From: Spirogloea muscicola
Lineage: Eukaryota > Streptophyta > Zygnematophyceae > Spirogloeales > Spirogloeaceae
DNA: 20,101 bases
Assembly (NCBI GenBank): GCA_009602725.1
Contig: WELB01000090.1
Span: 289,800 to 309,900 of the forward strand
Reading direction: 5' to 3'
A program made the position numbers and the translations under genes. This document shows, in pieces, positions 1 to 11,400 of the stretch. The stretch's first letter is position 1. Each line of letters opens with the position of its first letter. Below the pieces are notes generated by a model, which saw nothing but the letters and a program-made list of their open reading frames with translations, did not search any database and had not been told where the DNA came from.

Positions 1-3000
1 GCGTGTGTCCAGCTGGCAGGAGCCGCCGCGCTCAACGGCTGCGGCGGCGGCGCAGAAGCCTGCGCCGCCGCCGCCGGTGCCCGTGGTCTCGCCGCCGGGC
101 CCGCCCTTCTCGCCGTCCATGAACGTCACGCGCATCCAGCCTGGGACCAATGGCAGCAGTGGCGGCGGCGCCGGAGGAGGCGGAGGAGGTGGATCGGGAG
201 GCGCGGGCACCAAGGACAAGGTCCAGTGGGGTGGCGCGGCGCTCGGAGAGAACCTGCCGACGCCGAGGCAGATCCGGGCCGCCCTGGACGAGTTTGTGAT
301 CGGACAGGATCGTGCAAAGAAGGTGAGAGTCATTTCATTGAAAGTCAAGAATCATATCTTAAGCGATAGTTACATTTGAGCATTCCTCCGTTGCAGCAAC
401 AGCAGCACCTCCCAGCTTCTTGCTGCAGCCACTATGAAGCAACACTGACTGCTTTGACACTTCGTGTGTGATTGCTGAGAAGCCATCTCAAGGCAGCGCT
501 ACACCTCCCTTGCCTGCTCACCAGGTGCTCTCAGTCGCTGTCTACAACCACTACAAGCGGATCTTCTTTGAGACCAAGCGCAGGGAGCGCCTGCAGGCCG
601 ACCTCCCGGAAGGGTATGCAGCACAGCTTTCCAGACAACAAGTCAAGCAGAGACGGTTCATGTTGGTGGCAGACAGGCAGTCATCTGTTAGCGTGATAAC
701 TGCAGAGTCCAAGCTGCTCTTGGCGTCGCAGCCTCGTCAGTCTCCTTTTGGTCTTGTGCACTTTTTAGGTTCCAGCACATTGTCCTGTCAAAGTCCAATT
801 TTCAACATGAAGAGTGAAAACAATGAATAGCAGCTTCACAAAGTTGGTTCACCATAGCATACCACCTGAACATAGCCACAGCACTGATGACAAAGTCGAC
901 CATGTAACCCTCCCTCTTAAAGGAAGCCAATATCGTGTTTGGCACCAGATGTCCTGCCTGTAGATTACCCGCTCGCTGTGGTCCTGATTGCAGGCATGCA
1001 GGGCTGGAGAAGGGTGTAACTACTGTCTTGGATGAAGAGGGTTGCGAGGAGCGGGAGGACGGCGCAGAGCCTGGTGGGGAGGACGAGGACGTGGAGCTGG
1101 AAAAGAGCAACGTGCTCCTCATAGGGCCGACAGGCTCGGGTGATCTCGCAGGCTGCTTGGGACCTGTTATTTGCTCAGCTAGTCAAGTGCATGGGAGAAG
1201 AATTTGTAGCAGAGTGGAGCAGAGAGTTAGAAGTGATGATGTTCAGCTGTCGGTATACTGCAGTGGCAGCACTTTGCATGCCTCCTGACTCAGGTCTCTT
1301 TGAGAGTTCAGGCAAGACGCTCCTGGCGAAGACGCTGGCAAAGTACGTGAAGGTGCCTTTTGTCATTGCAGATGCCACCACCCTGACGCAGGTGGAGCTC
1401 CTGTAGCCACTGCCTTCCCTGCCCTTTTCCCCGTAAATTTGACGTTTCCTCGGGTGAATGCCTTGTACTGCTCTGGCCCACTTATCTGGAAACCTGGGAG
1501 CCTCCTCATATATGAGCTATGCATCTGACATCTCTTTAAAGCTGGTTGCAAGACATCTGAACAACTGGATACCTTGACTGGCCTTGTCATTGGAGGCCCG
1601 TGCTGCTGTCATAGGTCTGAGTTAGAGAAGTGAGGCCCTGAAATTTTCTCATGGTTCTCCTTGGGCAGGCTGGGTATGTTGGCGAGGACGTAGAGTCCAT
1701 CCTTTACAAGCTTCTCCAGGTATGACTTTCTTGGCTGTAAATTGGATGGTAAGGATTTTGGTAAATGTATGTAAGAGGGTCCAGGTGCAGGCATTGGAAG
1801 ACAGTCAATGCTCACATGTTGCTGTTCGCGGGACTGCCACTGCAGAGTGCAGGCTTCAACGTGCAGGCTGCGCAGCAGGGCATAGTGTACATTGACGAGG
1901 TCGACAAGATAACGAAGAAGGCCGAGAGCGTCTCGATAACCAGGGACGTGTCAGGGGAGGGGGTCCAGCAGGCGCTTCTGAAAATGTTGGAAGGCACGGT
2001 AAGAGCCATCAATCGAGCAGAGAGGTGACCATGACCATGCACCTCATAGTAAGACTGGAATCAATGCAGAGGGTCTCATCTGATACTCAAGCGAGGGTAT
2101 ATGTCTTAGTATGACTTGAGGTCCTTAGCACTCTATTTAGAGGCCATGTAGAATGTTGTTGTCAGATTAGGTTGCAACGATGACAGCAGATTGCTTAGGC
2201 TGAGCCCCTCCAGGAAATTTGCGCACCGAGGGAAGGCACCTTGCCCGGCCTGCTGTGGGCGAAGAAGCATGAGCCAAAATGCTAATCTGAGCATATTAGA
2301 AGACCAATGTGAGACCTGGAAAAGAATTAGTAGGAGTCTGCTCTGTCAGCCTCTGACTGTTACTCAGACATTAAGATCTACATATCTCCTCCTGCAGGTA
2401 GTAAATGTTCCAGAGAAAGGTGGACGGAAGAATCCTCGTGGGGAGTTCATTCAGGTACTATACCTTCTCAGATGAGCTTTCTTGATAGTCTTTAGCACTT
2501 TGAAGGGAACCTCTTCTTACTGTCTGAGCCTCACAGTCCAAGCGTTGTGCTAGTTTGCTGCTGAAATATCTTGACAAGCACATCTTAACATCTGGACTCT
2601 ATTTTGGTACTGCTTGGACAGGTTGACACAAGGGACATCCTGTTTGTATGTGGTGGCGCTTTTGTAGATCTAGAAAGGACCATTGCAGAAAGGTATAATC
2701 TGCTCCACCAGCCTGATTATCTTGGATTGTGCTGCCTACTCTATCACAATCAACTGTTGCATTGACTTGTGAAGCACTGTTCCTCAAAAAGGTAACGTGA
2801 CTCATGGGCAGGAGCGTGTTCTCGTTTGCATGTGGAGAGAATCTTTCTTGCTCTTAGTAGCTACCAAAGGAGGAATAGCTCGAATGAAGTTGAGTCTGCA
2901 AAGAGACTTCAGCTCCTCTGTTTTGCTCGTGGTTGGTCCAACGTGAGCAGGAGGAGTGATTCTTCAATTGGATTCGGAGCCCCTGTGAGGGCTAACATGC

Positions 3001-4452
3001 GCGGAACTCGGGTGATCAATCCAAAGATCACATCTTCGCTACTGGAAACTGTAAGTATGAAAAAGAGGCAAATGAATTCATCTATTAGTGCCGCTAACAA
3101 TGCTTCTGAAGTGAGCAGACAGCCGTCCATTGCTTTGAGAATTGGAGCAGCAATTCCGCATTGGTTATAACTCAAGCTTGAAGGAGTAATTTATGAGGAT
3201 GTGTAAGCAAAGTGGTGAGGATACCTGAGGCTGTTGATTATGCAGTTTGACGCTCTGCTTTCTTGATGTTGCAGGTAGAGAGCAGTGATCTGATCGCATA
3301 CGGCTTGATCCCAGAGTTTGTAGGCCGTTTCCCAGTGCTTGTAAATCTGCAAGCTCTTGATGAGAACCAGCTAGTGCAGGTACATAAGGAGCACTTGCAA
3401 AAATGATGTCTTTCCGTCCTGGCTCTTTGGCGATTTGCTTAGTCCCCCACTTCCTCTTCCAAAATACTGCTTGTGTTTCACAAGAATGCAGCTGGTGGAA
3501 TTTTTCATTGTCAAAGGGTGCAACATTACTGGACACTTAAACAATTCCATTCTGTGCAATCAGGTCCTTCGAGAGCCCAAAAATGCACTCGGGCGGCAGT
3601 ATCGGCAGATGTTCTACATGAACAAGGTATGGGTGGGACAATGGGGTAGTGTGGTGGTTACACTTTAGGATCATCCCTGATCTGCTCCTATTGCATTGGG
3701 ATTCCACTGCCTCACACTCCTGCTTGCTTCCCAGGTGCAATTGCACATAACAGAAGGTGCTCTTAGGGCTGTGGCACGGAGAGCCATGGCAAAAAATACA
3801 GGGGCTAGGGGCCTCCGCTCGATCCTGGAAAACCTTCTCACTGAATCGATGTACGAGGTGCGATATATGTCCAAGATGATTGACTACTGTCTACAATTCA
3901 GCTATCACTCGTTCCGCGATCCACAGAGGCATCCCCTTATATTGTAGGCACAGTTTGGTGACATTTTTGGCCGCATTCCAGGCATGTACTCGTTTTTGTT
4001 GTGGTGTGCACAATCACTAGGGAATTCTGACACGACCTTATGACTACCTTGTGATACTAAGGTCCCCGACGCTGAGGGCGACATAGATGCAGTGGTACTG
4101 GATGAAGAACAAGTGGGCAAGCCCTTTGAAGTAGGGCGAGGTGCTGAGATACTTTTTGGCAGCGGGGCGTTGGAACGTTATCTTGCAGAGAAAGGCCTTG
4201 TCTCAGAGGTAAGTGCAAGAAGCATCTCACAATAGATGGCATCTCCGCTTCAACGTGCTTAGTGTACAGGTCTTGTGACGTTTGGTTTCCGCAGTCATAA
4301 TGAGTCAAATGTGGGTTATATATCACGACCTGAACCAACATAAGAAGGTGATGTTTCCATCCCTCTCTTCACAGGCTGGCTTGTATGATGACGAGGCTGT
4401 TGAGGATGGCGAAGGGGAGTCAGAGGCTGTTCCTCGAGCTGCGACAATGTGA
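1..4452 (+). CDS. CLPX: ClpX, ATP-dependent Clp protease unfoldase subunit (14 exons visible, 5'-partial)
   Basis: AAA+ ATPase that unfolds tagged proteins and feeds them to ClpP; in plants ClpX is mitochondrial. Exons: 2-322 (open to the left edge), 525-613, 994-1139, 1312-1391, 1669-1719, 1846-1998, 2398-2454, 2622-2692, 2951-3050, 3275-3379, 3564-3626, 3735-3857, 4062-4208, 4375-4452 (TGA 4450-4452). All introns are GT-AG and the phases agree, giving 527 visible codons. Numbering from codon 2-4: Walker A GPTGSGKT 181-188 (split by an intron), pore loop GYVG 214-217, Walker B IVYIDE 242-247, [10 protein letters not shown] pore-2 loop, IGF loop 329-331, arginine finger in PEFVGR (R374), sensor 2 GAR (R437). 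The N-terminal part carries Pro/Ala- and Gly-rich linkers before the plant-like WGG...LPTPRQI entry to the AAA+ domain. No zinc-binding CXXC domain is visible, so it would lie upstream or be absent. The acidic C-terminus ends in ATM. ClpY/HslU is excluded by the IGF loop and overall sequence. Confidence 0.95.
110..240 (+). other. Pro/Ala-rich and Gly-rich low-complexity linker in ClpX exon 1
   Basis: The first visible exon is GC-rich. It encodes runs of Ala and Pro, then a Gly/Ser run at about 155-210, just before the conserved segment that opens the AAA+ module. An ATG at 119-121 lies in frame, but the frame stays open to the left edge. I therefore treat it as an internal Met rather than the start. 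The codon at 5-7 is GTG, not a credible eukaryotic start. Family knowledge: in ClpX, linkers of this kind separate the N-terminal zinc domain from the ATPase ring. Confidence 0.7.
614..993 (+). other. CLPX intron 2
   Basis: 380-bp GT-AG intron. It starts GTATGC and ends TTGCAG before codons for HAGLEKG. A second AG eight bases downstream (1000-1001) would break the phase. I see no conserved coding or RNA gene inside it; the open frames on both strands are short and composition-driven. Confidence 0.8.
1999..2397 (+). other. CLPX intron 6
   Basis: 399-bp intron, the largest in the visible part of CLPX. It starts GTAAGA after codons for LLKMLEGT and ends CCTGCAG before codons for [10 protein letters not shown] see nothing else in it. 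Confidence 0.85.
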
Positions 4453-4822
4453 AAATGTGTTCATATCACGTACAGTGCCCTCTGTGACTAGTGCACAAGT
4501 TGGTGCTCACATGACGTAGTGCTTCTTCATGTATACTAATGTATCCAACTCCATTCTTACTGCCCTATTATGGGTGGTTTGACAATCTATTGACCACTAC
4601 AAATGATGTACAACTGCATGTCAAAACAGGGCCTCCTGTACATGCGCTTATGCAAGTGGTGAGCACATAGTTTGCTGCAGAAATAGGCTTCCTGACACGA
4701 GCTTTTATTCTAGTGCTTCTTGCACTTGCTGACAACGAGGTCAATAATGTGCAGGATTGACTTTCGATACATGCATGGGCAATGATTGTACAAATAACTG
4801 ATAAACATGTACAGAGAGTGAC

Positions 4823-4827
4823 TGTAA
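4823..4827 (+). promoter_or_regulatory. Candidate TGTAA polyadenylation signal for CLPX
   Basis: This is the only TGTAA on the + strand in the first 400 bases after the CLPX stop, about 370 bases past the TGA. TGTAA is the usual poly(A) signal of chlorophyte algae. The pentamer is seen in the sequence; its use is inferred. Confidence 0.5.
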
Positions 4828-5253
4828 TGAAAGGCTTGCAAGCCAATTGTTTAGTAAATACGAGGAGGTACTAGGGGCCTCGATGCACTGATATTGTGGA
4901 ACCTCGCTCAGGCTGCACTGTCTGTCCAGCGATTAAGCAGGTGGCTCTGCTCAGCCGCTATTTACAACATAGCCGTTGATGACTTACATGAAGCCAAGCA
5001 TGTGGCAGCACTCTGACAGACTAAGCATCCACTACGCATAGCTCCAAGTTTCAACTTAGTAATTGTGGCGGTCTAGACACACCATACGGGATAGATACTG
5101 CTAGGAATCTTAGACTCGTATCAATACAGGATTCACTATTACTTGCAGACTTCGGATGTAAGCAGGTTTAGGTCGTTTTGTTACATTTATATAGTGTACT
5201 ATTGGCAGAGGCAAGTTGTAATTTGTCGATCTTAGGTCTGCATTGGTCTGCGA

Positions 5254-5258
5254 TTACA
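5254..5258 (-). promoter_or_regulatory. Candidate TGTAA polyadenylation signal for ACC1
   Basis: TGTAA on the - strand (TTACA on +), about 236 bases beyond the first in-frame ACC1 stop. Further TGTAA copies on the - strand occur at 5181-5185, 4984-4988 and 4962-4966. Which one is used cannot be told from the sequence. Confidence 0.4.
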
Positions 5259-5493
5259 TATCAAACCTGCATCCAAGTGCAGCTTGATGCAAGACTACGC
5301 TCAAGCAAAAACCAGAAATCTGACACATGGCATGTACTGACTTTCGTCCCAGATATGGTAAATTTGGCTGGATAATAAGCTGTAATGAGGATCCTTCGGT
5401 ACTGTAACACTGCCAATGATGACCTTGCTACACTTGCAATATACAATGGAACATTATAAGCCTGCACCAAATGTCTTAGCCAAGTACTGTAGT

Positions 5494-8400
5494 TCACGGG
5501 CGTGTAGATGGCAAGTCATTGGGATCAGCAAGCCGCTGCTTGAGGTGCTTGTAGAAGAAGGATCGACAGGTTCTCCATGGAACTATGTTTCGGATGGCTC
5601 CCTTGGCCAACATCCGTTCGGGTGTGTCATGGAGGTCTGCAAACTTGAGAGCAACCTGCAAAGGCCGGATATCACAGGTATGCAAGGTATCAAATGGAGC
5701 ACGGATACACATAAAGAAGCAGCGTCTGATATTGACTCAGAACACTTTAACGTGATCTCTAAGCCATGAGATTGGCAACAGCAGCGCCGTTTTGCATCTA
5801 CTAATCCATGCAGGACAGAAGACACTGTTACAAAGCGAGAGAGTTGCGGCAAGGCTGTATTCGTGCTGGAGTTCGACATCCAACTCATGACGAACTTGGA
5901 AATGGCAGTCAGACCTGCTGATAGATGGGCAGCAGATTCCTTTCTCGGTCTGCAATGAGGTGAGACACATCCTCTTGCTGAACCGACTCCTGCTTGCTGT
6001 CAAGCTGCACTTCCTTGTGCTTAATAGCAATCAAGGTGGGGTCAAGTCGATGCATGGTCTTGACGAGTTCAGCTCTTCGAAACTTGATTTCCACCATTCC
6101 TTCGGGCTCCAGCACGCCACCTCGAGCAGACTGCCAACCACCAGAATTGTCATGCAGGGGGAGCTGCGTCTGTTGACCTGTTCTCTTGGCATGCATCAAA
6201 ACCACTCATATGCAACTTGAGTGCGGCATTGCTGTAGCAATGGCTTGCTTTCGTTCACCTCGTCTGCAAACATCTCAATCTTGGAAGGGTTGATCTTGCT
6301 GTCAAGGACCACCCAGGCTCCTCCTCGGAGCTCTCCGGTTTTGGGAATATACACAATAACCGGCTGGCTGTACGTCCTCAGAACCTCCACTATCTGGGAG
6401 CTGGCCTGCACGGAAACGAAGTCATGAGAGCCCACTTGTGTCTGTCATGCAAGCTGTAGATCAGCAGAGAGTCTAGAGCTCCTTGGCTTGGAAATAACTA
6501 TGCTAGATCGCGATTGACCGTGCTGGGTAGCTTCAGGCTGGTTAGCATCGACCTGGAGGATGCCCTCAAGGAGGTCCTGCTGCCCTCCAGAGAACCCTCG
6601 CCAATTTGCGAGTACGAAAAGGGGTAGGCCCTCCCTCTGGAAGTCACGCATGGCCTGTGCAGTCTTGAATGCAGAGTCGGGGAACCACACTTGACCGGCT
6701 CTCTGGATCACCCGTTCGTGCGTATCTGGCTGGCCTGGATCTGCGATGATTGTCTGACACCAGGCAGAGGTACAGAAAGGGCAGGAGTTGTTGTCATCAT
6801 TCATGTTCGTAAGGTGCCTTGACTCTTACTAAATCATTATAAGACAGCCTCATCAAGCAGATTGAAGCCAATCAGTGGACTAATGTTGAAGCAGGATCAG
6901 AAAAATGTTCGTCTGCAGAGGACCAGAGCATGTACAGTAGTGCATGACGTGATCAATTAGCGTAAAGGGCCTGCTCTGTGCACACCTGGCTCACAGTGGC
7001 GGTTTCGACCGCGACCACGGCCAGCGGGATGCCGCCCAGCCTGGCCCTCCCAGTGATGACGGTCTGGGCCCAGTCAGTGTGGCTCTGGGTGAAGCTGCCT
7101 CTGTCGAAGATGCCGCCAGCCCACACGCCGTCTGCGCCCACTTCGCCTTCAATGGCCGCCAGTGGCTTGCAGGAGGTGGTCGGCGAGTAAGCCACGGGTC
7201 GGTCGCAGGGGTCTGTGCTTGGCAGGACTGGTAGCGGGCCTCCAGTCTTGGCGGGCACGTAGCTGAGCCACCGCAGGATGGCCAGCACACCCTCAAAATC
7301 GTCTGCCACGGTCTGCAATGATAGAAGACAATGATGAAGATGGTCTCAAAGCAGAGCTTAGAACATAGACTCAAATTATTGAGTTACATTGTATGATCCT
7401 CAACCTAGACTTTGTACTTATTAATTGACACAGTGATTATTCCCTCGCAGACAATTCAGCTTCAAAGCCAGATCCACAATCTAGTCAAGAACCATGGCTT
7501 CAAGAATAGCGCAGACTATCTATGTAAACACACTACTTGCATTGTAAGCATACTGATTTACTGTACTGAACACTGCTATACTGATTCACATGCCAGAGCT
7601 TGCCTGATGAGTGACGCCGCTGGCTGTCATAATACGGGGGCCTCCCAGCTGGGAGCTGTACACTTCCTTGCCCAGGAGCTTGTTCAGAGCCGCGTAGCCT
7701 GTGAGGATGATGGGCTGGTCCACACGCTGTGCAACACTCATGCAATGTCAGTTACGGAGCACATCTCTTTGACTGCAGTACCTTGAGGTGCACAAGCCAT
7801 CTGCAGCTCCGCAAAGCAATGCATATACAAGAGCGCCTACTTGCAAGAAAGTCTGGTTGCCATCACCTGGATGCAGCGGACACCAAGGCGAGCCAAGTAG
7901 GCGCCTATGCCAACCGTTCGTCCACTCACAAATGTCAGTGTGCAAGGCAGCTCACTGGTTCAGATCAATGGCGAGATTAGTCACTTGGTCAGGCTGCGTT
8001 CTGATCTTAGTACAGAAAACTCGAACGTTTGAGAAACCATGTCAACATTCAGAATTAGTCAGCCTCGAATGTTTTCTCAACACTGTCAATGCGTTGCTCT
8101 GAGCTGCCTCTGCAAACGTGAACGGTCAGATGCCTTCATCAACAACCTGTAGGCCTTAGCAAAGGCGCTGGCGATTGCGCCACTGCCAGAGAGGTTCTCC
8201 ACACCCAGCCCATCCTCCTCGCCAATGATATCACTGATTTTCCACCTCACTTGGCCCGACGTCAAAGTAAGCTTCTCAGCTAGCACAGACTTCTCAATCC
8301 TGCTTCCACACACGAGCACAGCCGAACGCTGATGAGGACATTGTCCAAGTGTATTATGTCAGAGCCAGCAACCAAAAGCCTCGCACATATTGAACGTTAG

Positions 8401-11400
8401 TTGAGTACAAATCTTAAGCAATTGTCTTGGCTGTGTTACCATGAACCTCAGAGAATCAAAAATTTTAGAGCAGGCTGAACGTGTGTTTGACAGAAAGGGT
8501 AAGAGGGGTACAGCTAAATTACGACGTGAGAGAAAGAGGGTGGTAAGAGGCAGGACAAGGGAGAGTCGTAGACAAGTGAAAGTGTTTAGAGAAGCTGGAA
8601 AACTGCGAGTGCTGCTTCAAGAGCGAAGCAGCATATAAAGTGATGATGGACACAATTACCTGCAGTAGTCCTTCTCATCAAGGTAGAGGTACTGGAAACC
8701 AGAGTTGGGATTCTTGGGGTCCGACCACTCGACTTTGAAGCATGAGCGAACCTCCTCTGCCAGGCCGACCCGGGCACCAGAGTTTGCAGCAATATAAACT
8801 AGAGGGACGCCTTTGCGTCCAGCAAGCGCTGCCATTGCCTGTTGATCAATGCATGTCAACCAGACAGACACTCCACATGCTTAGCAAGTTGAGAAAGAGT
8901 TCCTCCAACTGATCAGTAGCATCTTCTGATCAGTTGGCAAGCTTGCAAAGTAAGGAGGGACGCGACCTGGTGAAGATGTCAGGCCACAAGCGCGGCTTGA
9001 AGTTGAGCATTTGAAAAGTTGCTGTAGTGCAGACTGTGAAAATCAACCAGCAGCTGAAGAGGTTAACGGGTCTTGCACCTGGAAGAAAGCATCCTCCCTT
9101 GTACCAAAGGCTCCCCATTTGTAGGTGATATCATTGGCAATCAGAAGGATCTCCCGCCATTGGGGCACGTCTGCTGTCCGCAGGAAGATGGACCAGCCCA
9201 CCATGCCGAGCGTGTTACATCCTGGGGACACGCTGATCTCCTCAAGATCTAAGCCCGACACACCAGATTCGGGCATCACCAGCTCCATAGCTGAGAAGGC
9301 GTCTGCTGCTATTGGTAATGGATTCATGGTTTTTACGAAGGCTGCTTCAAGTAGCTGCAGCCAGAGAGTATCGGCATCACAAGCAACATCAGCGTGAGCA
9401 GGCATGTATTGCATGTATGTGTAAGTGTGTGAGAGGACATTCCAAAGTAGCAAATTAGTGCAGCACATGTTGGTGAGAATGGACAGGCTAGCCAAAAGTA
9501 GAGAGTTGCATTGGACATTACTGTGAGGAAGTCGTAACAATAGGTGGTCTTGGCACGCGATGCCAACACCCGCCGCTGCTCAACTGGCCGTAGAAGCGGG
9601 TAAGGAGAGTCTAAGCGTTGCAAATGCATTGAGCCAATCGGCGCTTCAGGCACAGAAGAGTACACAGCGCCCTCGCAGCCTGGACGTCCTGCCTCTCTGT
9701 AGATCTGCCACGGAAATCCAAAATTGGAGGTCTTTTTAAGTGGCATGCAATGACCAACATGTGATCATCAGGAAAACCACAAGCAAGCTGATGTATCATA
9801 AGCCGCTAGACAAGAGAACCTATAGCCTCTGCATGCTGCACCGATACTGGAGTGGATGCTGTGCAGGTCCACAGTGTGGAGGACAGCATGCTCAGAGTAC
9901 CTCCACAACAGGAGAATGGCCACTGGGATTGAGGATCAGCACCCTCCAAGCACCGTCATTGCTATCTTCAGTTTTCATCCTCAGTCGCAGCTCCACAACT
10001 TTCACCAGTAGCCGATGCAATCTGAGACGATGTAAAGCTTCCAGTTCCTTGCCAAGTCCCTCCAGCTTGGCAACTGTCTCAGCTGGCGCTGCCATTGACA
10101 AATTCATCAGATAGTCGCGCTCTCAGGATAATTTTTTCAGAGGCATGATGGCCTGAACCACAGATAAGCTGGCTGTTGCATGTTACTGTAATCAGCTGGC
10201 CTGGGCGAGTCACATTGGTATATCCACCTGCTTGATGACCTGCTGGCCAAAGTTGGACTGAGCGCAGCACCGAGATGAAGAGGTGGGCGTGCTCAGGGTG
10301 TCGTGCTAAGTGGTGAGACCGCATCTCCAACTCTTCCAGACCGCCCTGCATTAACTCAAAATCCTGACTAATTAGCAGCTACTATCTCGTGTTAGTTCAG
10401 TATGTGCCTAGTAGAAGAATCCCTGTCGAATATGCATGAGCAGAGAAGTGATTGCCTGTATGGATGTTGCAAGATGCTCCTGCAAGGTACTCCAAGTGAC
10501 TCCAGTCGTCTCTCCCGTCAAGGCAGCAGTAATAGCAGAAGAGTGCAGGCCCGTAGTGTGATTGGTTTGCAATGAGTCTGGAGGCCTTGCCACTGTGGAT
10601 TGGTGCTGCTCAATATCTGGTAAGAGGCTGTCGTCCCCTTTCCTGACGCTGTTTGCAGCATTCTTTTCTCTTGGAGGCCTCACCAGGGCCCGGACAAAGG
10701 CCCTCTGCACCTTCGACGCCCTATCAACGACAAAGTACATGTGCCACTGCAGGTCGCTGGAGCGCTCGTAATGGATGTCTTCAAATTGGCTCAGCTTGTC
10801 CTGTAAGAAAATAGAAAAACCTGCAGAGTGCTCAGGCCAGGACATCCTGCAAATATTTGTAAGGCTTTTCACAATAAGCCAAGCTTCTGGCAGGAAGTGG
10901 AAGAAAGTATTCGCCTGAACGATGGTGCCATAGTTATACTTAGCGAGGGGGCATGACGCAGGAAGATTTTCGGTGGCCGTAGGTAGCCTGGCGACCACGT
11001 GCAGGACGTTGCCATATCCAGATGGAACTCCCACGAAAGTGTGCTGCCTTGCGAAGTGTTTCTTGCTGATTTTTGCCACCCTTTCTTTCAGAGGACCATC
11101 TCCTTTCTCTGCCATAGGCTCCAGGTGCCTCAACACCCAATCACCACATGCGACTACCAGAGCTTGTTTGACAGCAGCAGGAACGAGCTCTAGAGCAAGC
11201 ACCACCACCATGGCTCCCCACCTTTTCACTCCCCTGATCACCAGATGCACAAGACAACTGTGTCACAATTTGAGTCGCTTAAGTATGTGCCGAGGACCCA
11301 CAGGATGAAGAAGCACTCGTGCGCATATGCCGATTGCTAATATTGGTCCCGTCCATCATGTAAATCAAGGCTTCAGAAGCCTCTGTGACTAGCGCATGCA

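Larger units (their letters stand above)
4453..5493. other. Convergent intergenic region with both 3' UTRs
   Basis: CLPX (+) and ACC1 (-) end toward each other about 1 kb apart. The region is more AT-rich than the exons and shows no conserved protein similarity in any frame. Short ORFs on both strands (the largest about 90 codons) have no recognisable domain. It should contain both polyadenylation sites. If ACC1 has an extra 3' exon it would have to lie here, but I could not recognise one. Confidence 0.75.
5494..10345 (-). other. ACC1: ACC1 carboxyltransferase (CT) domain with preceding linker, exons 29-41
   Basis: Residues about 1397-2178. CT moves the carboxyl group from biotin to acetyl-CoA. 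Visible motifs in order: [61 protein letters not shown] (exon 33); [18 protein letters not shown] (exon 34); [15 protein letters not shown] (exon 35); [17 protein letters not shown] (exon 36); [28 protein letters not shown] (exon 37); [16 protein letters not shown] and [14 protein letters not shown] (exon 38); [10 protein letters not shown] (exon 39); [16 protein letters not shown] (exon 40); [11 protein letters not shown] and [12 protein letters not shown] (exon 41). All core CT signatures are present. The normal C-terminal helical tail after the FFY...RL motif is absent from the model. Confidence 0.93.

Noticed and set aside
5-7. GTG as the ClpX start codon
   Set aside because: GTG is not a credible start in a nuclear gene, and the frame is open to the left edge, so the exon is taken as 5'-incomplete.
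994-1001. Second AG at 1000-1001 as the CLPX exon 3 acceptor
   Set aside because: It puts exon 3 out of phase with exon 2; the AG at 992-993 keeps frame.
5261-5497. Open - strand frame of 78 codons right after the ACC1 stop, considered as a C-terminal exon
   Set aside because: Its translation shows no resemblance to the ACCase C-terminal tail, and no acceptor gives the right phase with convincing residues.
5416-5769. 117-codon + strand ORF
   Set aside because: It overlaps ACC1 exon 41 on the other strand and has no recognisable similarity, so it is a shadow of the real coding exon.
8441-8638. 65-codon + strand ORF with an Arg/Lys-rich product
   Set aside because: It lies antisense inside an ACC1 intron, has purine-driven composition and no domain. 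It is noted as a skewed tract, not a gene.
10801-10826. Strong polypyrimidine tract plus AG, considered as an intron end splitting exon 28
   Set aside because: Residues on both sides align with the plant enzyme (FSIFLQ then DKLSQFEDI) without a gap, and the frame is open throughout, so it is most likely coding.
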